64,000 nt of DNA, taken from positions 28,345,796 through 28,409,795 of the forward strand of contig OY754977.1 of the NCBI GenBank assembly GCA_963576475.1, read 5' to 3'. Each line of letters opens with the position of its first letter. Within the stretch, counting starts at the first letter, position 1. The notes under the pieces were generated by a model, which searched no databases, was not told where the DNA came from, and saw nothing but the letters and a program-made list of their open reading frames with translations. The position numbers and the translations under genes were made by a program. The stretch comes from Molanna angustata. Its lineage: Eukaryota; Arthropoda; Insecta; Trichoptera; Molannidae. Of the stretch, positions 56,210 to 64,000 are shown one piece after another.

Positions 56210-56714
56210 TTTGTAAATTATAATGCATCTACAAAACAGTTATAAAGAGTTTGTCATTTCGCGAAAAGTAGAGTTTGTATTTTAAAATTATTTAAAAAAA
56301 TAAGTAATAACACAAATTTTTAACTTTATTCCACTAATTAAAAATGTTGACAATTGACGCGTTTCGCTCAAAGAGCATCTACTGAATGGTACTTTTGAAT
56401 TAATGGACCATTTATAGAATAGAGTTTGTAAGTTAAGAGAAACATTTTGAAGAAGAGAATCCTGTTATCGAAATTACATACTTAATATGTATATACATAC
56501 CAACATGTCTGTGTCTCACCGTTTAAGACATTGTATTTGTTAAATTTTCAAGTTAATGACAATGAATCGATTCTTCTTATTATTTTGTATTTCAAAGAAC
56601 TACGAGAAATCCAAGAAGGCCGCAGCGATTTTTTGAGAAAGAGCGATACTTTTGTATTGATCGAACTCTAATGACTATATTTTGAGATTTAAGTAGACTT
56701 AACGCAGGATACAG
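56210..56714. other. Unassigned stretch
   Basis: Nothing recognised. Confidence 0.5.
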
Positions 56715-57609
56715 AAATGGTTCTTCCAGAAACTTTTCTGTGCCTTCATAGACCTAAAAAAGGCATATGATAAAATAGATAGAGAAAAATTTTGGGATGT
56801 CCTATCGATATATGAAAATGAAGAGCAAATTAATACGTGTCGTGGCGTCTCTGTATGAAAATGGTAGAGCCTGTGAATGATGCGTTGACAACATGGTTCC
56901 TCATTAATAAAGGGGTGAAGCAAGGCTGCGTATTATCACCATGGCTGTTCAATCTGTATATTGATCACAACGTTAGAACTCCAAAGAATGTAAATATAAG
57001 CCTGAAACTAAATAATGGAAACGTATGTAAGTGATTTGATGTATACTGATGACAAAGTATTGATTGCTGAATGTGCGGATGATTTACAGTATTTAGTGAA
57101 TAAATTGTATGAAAGATGCTTGTAGAACGTACTGAGAATGAATGTCAGTAAATCTAAAATATTGGTATTCGAAAAAACTAAAAGTATTAACTGTATGTAT
57201 TATGAAAGTAAAGAAGGAATGGCTAGAACAAGTTGAGGAATATTTGTACGATGATAAAGATATTGAAAGAAGAGTTTTGGCAGACAATAGAATAAACGGA
57301 GCACTCAGATCAGTAATGTCCGATCCAAGCGTCTCAAAGGAAACCAAGGTTGCCGTACATAATGCAATTGTAACGCCTGCTTTGACGTATGCCAGTGAAA
57401 CATGGACGTGGCAAAAGACGAATAAATGCTGTAGAAATGAGATCACTAAATAGAGTATGCAATAGAACGATATATGACAAAATGAAAAATGAGAAAATAA
57501 GGAGAGAATGCAAGATAAAGAAGCATATTATAAATAAAATGAAAGTGAATGCCTTGAGGTAGTTTGTACATATTGAAAGAATGAATGATGAACGACTGAC
57601 CAAAAAAGT
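56715..57609 (+). pseudogene. RTE-like LINE with RT core, copy 5
   Basis: The longest remnant of this family. It starts with CAFIDLKKAYDKIDREKFWD (RT motif A, catalytic aspartate present), goes on through INKGVKQGCVLSPWLFNLYI (motif B) and LMYTDDKVLIAECADDLQYL (the usual YADD is YTDD, both aspartates kept), to EWLEQVEEYLYDDKDIERRV, NRINGALRSVMSDPSVSKET, VTPALTYASETWTWQK and MNDERLTKKV. At least five frameshifts or stops break it. 3' truncated at about 57609, where a minus-strand LINE begins. Confidence 0.9.
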
Positions 57610-58200
57610 ATCTTCTTCTTATGTTATGTCAGGTCCCTCCGACGTTGACGAACACCATAGAGAAAGCCTCCATGTCCTGTGCAGTGTGAAACAACTCCTC
57701 CACAGTTTCATACCGTTCCATTCCATAGCTGCCTTCTTCCGACCACATTCCGACTACGTCCCTCAATCTTCCCTTCCATGACAAGCTGAAGGATGGTATA
57801 TTTTTACATTGGTGAATAATTCTCTGTTGGTGTTGGATCTACGTAGTACTTGTTACTGACCATGTTAGTCCATGATATTCTCAGCTTTCTGCGGTGGATC
57901 CACATTTCAAATGCTTCAAGGCGGTTTATTATATTAACTTTGAGAGTCCACGCCTCCACCCTTATAAAGCTGAACTGACCACACATACATAACACTTGAC
58001 CATTCTTTGTCTCAGCTTTATTTATTTATTATTCATTTTGTAAATTGCCGATCGCGCCACTTCTATTCTGCATTTTATTTCAGTATCAGGGTTTAGATTC
58101 TCAGTAATTATACTGCCCAAGTACTTTAATTGTTTTACTCTTTCGATACTAACACCCTTGAGTTGTGGATTTATATTTGGCTATCTCAGCTTAATATAAT
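57610..58200 (-). pseudogene. LINE RT C-terminal remnant, another family
   Basis: Minus strand from 58200: INPQLKGVSIERVKQLKYLG, SIITENLNPDTEIKCRIEVA, RSAIYKMN, LRQRMVKCYV, VEAWTLKVNIINRLEAFEMW, IHRRKLRISWTNMVSNKY and, shifted, HTAQDMEAFSMVFVNVGG. This is the YLGS.IT.....TEI+.RI..AR......E.WTL....+.+LEAFEMW.+RRML+ISW family common in arthropods. Frames alternate. Confidence 0.88.
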
Positions 58201-58774
58201 CATTTTGGTTTTCTTAGTATAAATGTTCATTAAAAACACTGTAATGAATATTGATTTCCAAAATTGTTGTTTTGTTGAATATATCAATTATGATGGAAAT
58301 TCAACAGTTGATATTTTCGAGGAAGATGATTTTCGGTAAAATACCAAATACCTATATTCTACGAAATATTATAAAATATTTTAATTTTGATTTCATTAAA
58401 AATCAATTAAGAATCATCAACTCCCAAAACCTTCACATTAATAATAGCTATTGTTATAATTGAAATGGTTATCGTGAAATGAAATATGTAATTACAATTT
58501 TAATACAGTTCATTTGGGAATTTTTTTTGCCTACGTCTAATTTCAATATTATTTTTACACAGAATAGAGTTACCACAATAATTTATGATATTGAATAATG
58601 AAATGAAATGATTTTTATGTATTACATTATTAGATTCATAAACAAATATAAGATTCTCAGAGGACCGAAATCTTCACAACACACCACACACAATAACATT
58701 GTCACGAAACTCATAGTATGAACTTTCTACATGATACCTGATGAGAAATTTTAAGTTAAATTGCATTACTAGCA
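58201..58774. other. Unassigned stretch
   Basis: A 70-codon plus-strand frame (58251-58463) shows no recognised motif. Confidence 0.45.
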
Positions 58775-58890
58775 AGATGAGCATGCATGAGATAGTGTAT
58801 CAATGTTGATGAGGCAATGTGTATGTGTCAAGATAGAAAAATGCGGTGTTCGATTCTCACTGCCTACCCCTTGAGGAAGACAGAAGTGGA
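58775..58890 (+). pseudogene. RTE-like LINE 3' end, copy 6 fragment
   Basis: CINVDEAMCMCQDRKMRCSI and TAYPLRK, with CACTGCCTACCCCTTGAGG at 58858, match the end of the RTE-like family. The GTAT tail is missing. Confidence 0.75.
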
Positions 58891-59200
58891 GAAGTAAAAA
58901 AATGCACTTGTCTATAGAGACACATACAATATCAATATGAAGTTGATCACTCAATTTTCATATACAGAAGCTATTTTACTTCTGCTATATACATTTTGCA
59001 TACAAATATGAAATTTATTTCACATTGATTTGGCAGACCATAGATATTTTTATTTAAATTTTGACAATCCTTGAATTCATTTTTAATGAGTTTTCATTGT
59101 ATCAAAATTTCAAACAGTATAAAAATACCTAGATTTTCCCGACCGCGAGAGCATTTTCAAAATTTGGAACGATTAAATCATAGAGAAGAAATTAACGAAT
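58891..59200. other. Unassigned stretch
   Basis: Nothing recognised. Confidence 0.5.
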
Positions 59201-59460
59201 ATTCATTAAAAACTATCAGCTCTAATTTTATGGACTTTACATGTATGATATCAATATGAAGTCAATCGGACTTACAGTTTGGGCTGTAGAGGGGACAAAA
59301 AAAAACAACATAAATGGTGAATTCATAGAGAAGAAATAAAAAGTTGTCTATGCGAAACTTATCAGCTCTAGGTCTATGCACTTTACACGTGTGATGTGAA
59401 TATGAAGTCGATCGGACTTATAGTTAGGACTGTAGAGAGGACACAATAAGGATAATCCGT
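59200..59460. repeat. ~145-bp tandem duplication
   Basis: TATCAGCTCTAATTTTATGG to GGGCTGTAGAGGGGACA (59214-59298) recurs as TATCAGCTCTAGGTCTATGC to GGACTGTAGAGAGGACA (59358-59443) with about 85 percent identity. Both contain AATATGAAGTC(A/G)ATCGGACT. Confidence 0.85.
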
Positions 59461-60060
59461 ACGGCGTCCGATTTCAATGATTAACTAGAATATTTATCAT
59501 TTAATTTAAATATGATTAAGATCTGACCATGGGATCCATGAGAAATACATCACGCATCAATTTTCACTTCGGAGATACTTATTCTTTACCGATTTAAATA
59601 ATTTCTTTTTTAATAGAAAGGAAGTGCTTTAGAAGTGATAACACATATTATAAGTTTCATCGAGTTCTGATAAAAGGACACAGGAGAAAATATCATCAAA
59701 CTCTTTATCTTTCAAATGGTTACAGCCACACTTTTTCTATCTTGACGAATTAATTTTGAACTCGGTTTTTTTACAAGTTTAAATAATAAGCCAACTACGT
59801 ATCGTTGAATTCTGCGGTTTACAAAATGAATATTTTCCGTTTCATATTATTAAGTTAGGATGTGTTAAAAATATCGACTATTCGATATTTTGGTCCCAAT
59901 GCCGGTTACATACTCCCATTTGTAAAGGTTAAATAATACATTCAAAAGTTGTATCTTCAGAAACCGTGTACTGTATATTACATCAGGATCACTAAAGGCT
60001 ATACCGTATCAACCTCAAAAGGATTGCGGTTTACTTAGAGATAATCTTTTTTGGTTGGGA
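59461..60060. other. Unassigned stretch
   Basis: Nothing recognised. Confidence 0.5.
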
Positions 60061-60129
60061 TTTCTACGTCAGGCTCAGAGATTTTACGTGTGCAAATTCA
60101 AAATGGGATTCAAACAAAACTTGAATGAA

Positions 60130-60375
60130 TGGGAAAATATTGAATATCCACTTCCATACTCCTTACCATCACGGCATGGCCCACAATGTGGGGTAATCAG
60201 CGACAGGTGTGCATTACCATATAAAAATAAATAGGTACGAAATATGCATGTATCCCCACACACCAGTGTTATCTTATCTGAAATTGTACTACTTTCAGAA
60301 TTGGTGGTGAACCTCATTGCAGAACTATGCGAGATATTAAAGAGTTCAAGCACTATTCTAAGCCAGTGCTTCACA
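60130..60375. repeat. Dispersed ~260-bp repeat, copy 1
   Basis: TACCATCACGGCAT(G/A)(G/T)CCCACAATG, ACCAGCG-like and ACACACCAG blocks, TGGTGGTGAACCTCATTGC and a GAACTATG(C/T)GAGAT block recur at 60755-61020. CCCACAATGTGGG is a small palindrome. Class unknown, perhaps a LINE 3'UTR. Confidence 0.8.
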
Positions 60376-60410
60376 ATATTTTTTTAAATTTTATTTCATT
60401 TATTTAAATA

Positions 60411-60560
60411 TTGCATCTCTGGCAACTAATATGTACTTTGTCAAAAAATCGTCTTCAGATTCAGACTGAAAACACAATTGAAAACTATATCACCACCGAC
60501 AATCGAACCCGGGACCTTGGCGTCAGCCTTCAGATTCCCAACTGAGCCACGAAGGCCGAC
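60411..60560 (-). mobile_element. tRNA-derived SINE, copy 4
   Basis: The head (60560 leftwards: GTCGGCCTTCGTGGCTCAG on the minus strand) and B box GGGTTCGATTGTC near 60500 are followed by a shortened tail lacking about 60 bp (the CACCCAATAACAA part). Confidence 0.82.
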
Positions 60561-60754
60561 AGTATTAAATATATTAAATAAACCAATTGTAGGTTATCCG
60601 TCAAAAACGACGGAATTCAATGTTTTATTTTATTTAATTTTATCGAGTTCAGTCATATCTATAATGTTTAAGCACAAATGAGTCATCAGCATATGAACCA
60701 GTGAAGACTCTCGATATTACCAATTTTTATCTATTTTCAAATTTTCATTCATTC

Positions 60755-61020
60755 ATACCATCACGGCATATCCCACAATGTGGGGTAACCAGCGAAAGGT
60801 GTCCGGGTGTGCATTGCCTTATAAAAGGGAGAACAACACATCTATGTATACCCACACACCAGTCTCGTTTCACCAAAAAAGGCACTACATTGTGAATGGG
60901 TGGTGAACCTCATTGCTGAACTATGTGAGATGTTATTGTTGCCTGTTGTATTTTCGATTACCCGGCTCTTACGGGACACTCGAAAACAATGATTTAAAAG
61001 AATGGAAGCACTATTCTCTT
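60755..61020. repeat. Dispersed ~260-bp repeat, copy 2
   Basis: Collinear with 60130-60375 and includes a fuller middle part (GGTGTCCGGGTGTGCATTGC). The last bases of the window (GTGCGGGTGTGCAGTA) may begin a third copy. Confidence 0.8.
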
Positions 61021-61279
61021 TCAAATTTAAATAATAAAAAAAGAAATCAATTATTCAATCAATAAAAAAACAAACAAATCAATCAATAAATGTATTAATA
61101 AATTAATAAACAAATAAATGAATAACAAACATAAAAAATATGAACGCCATAATATATCACATATATGTTTAATAATTAAGAATCAGGTGATTCCAGTAAT
61201 TCATGTACACCTTTCCTAAACTGTCGCTTATTCAATAAAAATATGTCCAGGCCATTTAATAACATATTATTATACAGCG
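61021..61279. other. AT-rich stretch with AAATAAACAAA runs
   Basis: Low-complexity A-rich sequence (AATCAATAAA, AACAAATAAATGAATAA words) at 61030-61140; otherwise nothing recognised. Confidence 0.55.
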
Positions 61280-61760
61280 AACAACTGTGTTACATAAAAT
61301 TATTCCGAGTATAGTTGGTGGTGTAGTGGGGCAACCTGAACAAATAACGCGCTGTGGGCAGCTGATGGGTACCAGATCGAGTAAATTCACTGAATCGACA
61401 TCTCCATTTATGATATTAAATAAATACATCATGTCTATCTCTGTCTTCTATTCACGAGTGTGGCTATTCCGTAATGTTGAGCAGCAAGCTTATAATCATC
61501 AAATTCTGGCTTATCAGAAAGTTGAGATATCTCACGAATTTCCTCTGCAATCACTCAATAGTATTATACATACCTATGTGTTATATTGGGGATTCCATAC
61601 GACCAACGCGAACTCCAACTGACTTCTTACCGATGAATAGTATACAGAGTTGTGATAGTCAAGGGCGACTTAAAGGGTTTACCAATTCTCAATATAAAAC
61701 CTAACATACTATATGCCTTCCCAATAATAGTATCAACGTGGACCCTAAACAAGTTTCCTA
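61280..61760 (-). pseudogene. LINE RT thumb/C-terminal remnant
   Basis: Minus strand reads FRVHVDTIIGKAYRMLGFIL, RIGKPFKSPLTI and, in shifted frames, VWNPQYNT, EEIREISQLSDKPEFDDYKL and AAQHYGIATLVNRR. The first block is the D.KL.F..H...I..KAY+.LGFI.R segment of a jockey/CR1-like LINE. The 270-bp array to the right repeats this block. Confidence 0.75.
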
Positions 61761-62562
61761 TCCATCTCCACAGCCAATCCGATCCGATTCGCTAAGCACT
61801 TACCTTTGCAACGGAGAACAATGGGGTAGGTAGGTATGTTTTAATGGTAGTAGCCGATAATTTTAATGTACTCAGGTGACAGGTAGGTAAGTTCTAAATG
61901 AAAATTTGAAATTTTTATAAATAAATAGTCAAGGGCAACTTAAAGGGTTTACCAATTCTCAATATAAAACCTAACATTCTATATGCCTTCCCAATAATAG
62001 TATCAACGTGGACCCTAAACAAGTTTCCTATCCATCTCCACAGCCAATCCGATCCGATTCGCTAAGAAAATACCTTTGCAACGGAGAACAATGGGGTAGG
62101 TAGGTATGTTTTAATGGTAGTAGTCGATAATTTTAATGTACTCAGGTGACAGGTAGGTAAGTTCTAAATGAAAATTTGAAATTTTTATAAATAAATAGTC
62201 AAGGGCAACTTAAAGGGTTTACCAATTCTCAATATAAAACCTAACATTCTATATGCCTTCCCAATAATAGTATCAACGTGGACCCTAAACAAGTTTCCTA
62301 TCCATCTCCACAGCCAATCCGATCCGATTCGCTAAGAAATTACCTTTGCAACGGAGAACAATGGGGTAGGTAGGTATGTTTTAATGGTAGTAGTCGATAA
62401 TTTTAATGTACTCAGGTGACAGGTAGGTAAGTTCTAAATGAAAATTTGAAATTTTTATAAATAAATAGTCAAGGGCAACTTAAAGGGTTTACCAATTCTC
62501 AATATAAAACCTAACATTCTATATGCCTTCCCAATAATAGTATCAACGTGGACTCTAAACAA
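61657..62562. repeat. 270-bp tandem array built from a LINE fragment
   Basis: AGTCAAGGGC occurs at 61657, 61927, 62197 and 62467, an exact 270-bp period. The units are nearly identical (an ACTT/AAAA/AAAT difference before ACCTTTGCAACGG is one of few). Each unit carries the minus-strand coding block for VDTIIGKAYRMLGFILR plus about 150 bp of other sequence with GTAGGTAGGTATG. Confidence 0.95.
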
Positions 62563-62591
62563 AAGTATTTATAACACGTTATGTTCACCTG

Positions 62592-62629
62592 GCGGATAGT
62601 AACAGATACGTAGTTCTGTTACTATCCGC
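62592..62629. repeat. Perfect 15-bp inverted repeat
   Basis: GCGGATAGTAACAGA (62592-62606) and TCTGTTACTATCCGC (62615-62629) with an 8-base loop, lying between the 270-bp array and the ATTCGTTT array. Confidence 0.95.
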
Positions 62630-62635
62630 ACATGT

Positions 62636-62880
62636 TTATTCACAAATTCGTTTATAGGTTAATTCGTTTATTCGTCTATTCGTTTATTCATTTAATCATT
62701 TATTCATAAATTCGTTTATTCACTAATTCGTTTATACGTAAATTCGTCTATTCGTTTATTTATAAATTCGTTTATTCATTTATTCGTTTACTCACTAATT
62801 CGTTTATACGTTAATTCGTTAATTCGTCTATTCGTTTATTCATTTAGTCATTTATTCATAAATTCGTTTATTCATTCATT
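62636..62880. repeat. ATTCGTTT-type minisatellite
   Basis: About 245 bp of variants of ATTCGTTTATTC, ATTCGTCTATTCG and CACTAATTCGTTTATACG. Higher-order units of ~60-80 bp are visible. Confidence 0.92.
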
Positions 62881-64000
62881 GCACAAAATAAATATTACAA
62901 ATATAAGCTGACAAATAACTTCCCACTAGGTAAAAAGCCTGTTCTGGGACAGTTATTTTGGTGGAGACACAGTTTTCAATTGTGTTTCTATGAACATCAA
63001 TAAACATCATGGGCTTATTATCACTCGCATCTGGAATATAATCTGACGCATAGGTACATTCGGCCATACAAAAAACTGGGTACCTTTATGTCGGGTCAAA
63101 CTCAAATCGTAAAAAATAAGTAAAACCTATGGTATGATCCCCAAAAGTCTGCCAACTTGTTATTTGGATACGTGTTAAAATATTTAACACAGAATCAGCA
63201 TTGTCCGAAAGCTATACAAAATCGTATTTTTTTAACAAAACGTACTTATACATATATTGATTTTAAGGCCCTAGTATAACCTGGATATACGGATGTACGC
63301 AAAAATGCACACTAAATTAGCTTCTAATGTATGAAACACCAGAAAATATTGTATATCACCTGATATGTGATATACAACATTTTATCGTGCAAAAATGGTA
63401 AAATTTAGAGGTTTTTTTTAAATAACAAGAAGAGTTATTGAAATATTATAGTAATAAAAAACTCAGCTGGTAGATTTTCATATTCTCTATGGAATAAAGT
63501 AAAAATATACTTCATAGGCCTTGTAGTTTTTTAGTTACTTACAGTAAAAAAATAAAAAAGGGTTTTACTAAAACTAATTTTACAAGAAAAGTATTAAACA
63601 AATTCAAAATTAAAAAAAAAATGTGCAATAGAATAAAAGTGTACATACAAACTGTTCCTTATTTCAAAGACGTATCTTTTGAGGGTATTAGGGAAATTAT
63701 TTTCAAAATAAAATGTATAGCCTACTATAGCCTCTTAAGCGTGTAGTTTAAGCACAATCTCATATTATCCGTAATATAATTAATGCTTGGATTTATGAGT
63801 TGAAAAAAGGTAGTTCTGTATAGTGTATATACGTTAAATACACATAACATACATATACATACAACCACGCCATATATTAAATTTATTTCTATATAATAAT
63901 TTTGTTTTATAATATATTCCGAGAATTTACCAACATATTTAAAATAAAAAAATATATCATAGTGTTGTGTAACCAACACCAAGTGTGCGGGTGTGCAGTA
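62881..64000. other. Unassigned stretch to window end
   Basis: No gene recognised. A small palindrome TGTATATCAC / GTGATATACA lies at 63350-63376. Short minus-strand frames have no motifs. Confidence 0.5.

Noticed and set aside
58251..58463. 70-codon plus frame
   Set aside because: No motif, AT-rich composition, no sign of conservation visible.

Overview
The window is eukaryotic, AT-rich, intron-scale DNA with no recognisable host gene. It is packed with remains of transposable elements (several LINE families, BEL/Pao, Penelope, Helitron, terminal-inverted-repeat elements, tRNA-derived SINEs) and with young tandem arrays. The protein remnants (RT C-termini with GRPRKGW or RRTLAD motifs, a DUF1759/DUF1758-type BEL/Pao Gag-protease, Helitron ends with CTAG) and the many TAGGTACCTA-type motifs fit an insect or other arthropod, perhaps lepidopteran or hemipteran. 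That is inference; no host gene is available to test it.

Layout. 1-660: a 313-317 bp tandem repeat. 768-3990: a SINE and LINE fragments, including an RT with the catalytic FADD changed to FADV. 5036-7140: a 19-bp array, a dispersed-repeat copy (family X), a LINE 3' end with poly-A, a 107-bp array, and another LINE 3' end. 7405-8898: a Helitron-like element holding an inverted helicase fragment and a nested LINE fragment. 9270-10935: a Penelope GIY-YIG remnant, LINE remains and a Helitron 3' end. 11495-15245: a LINE 3' tail whose 3'UTR hairpin segment has been amplified into 34 nearly identical 90-bp repeats, then a CA array. 15284-16505, 29992-30922, 33634-34560, 35616 onward and 52232-53341: copies of one inverted-terminus element (family T). 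17565-18180: a foldback element flanked by TTAA. 18600-19660: a minus-strand LINE interrupted by a second LINE. 20745-22870: four tandem arrays back to back. 23225-26530: LINE and SINE remnants. 27363-28157: an 800-bp AAAAT array.

31310-41235 holds more LINE remnants, a MITE, and a tRNA-like element directly after a LINE tail. 41297-45180 is a minus-strand BEL/Pao retrotransposon with a polypurine tract, a 3' LTR and one open frame of 1125 codons that has lost parts of RT, RNase H and the integrase core without breaking frame. Its LTR sequence reappears with no visible difference at 51635-51949, there as an apparent solo LTR between ATTAT repeats. Between them lie a minus-strand LINE with an uninterrupted RT frame (45759-48975), tandem repeats and an unexplained GC-rich block. 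52232-64000 carries more family T, LINE, SINE and MITE copies, a 270-bp array built from a LINE fragment, and an ATTCGTTT-type array.

The sequences form a chronology of nested insertions rather than cooperating genes. The clearest biological story is repeat birth: LINE 3'UTRs and RT fragments turned into tandem arrays. The best candidate for something unusual is the BEL/Pao frame that stays open despite dead or missing enzymes.
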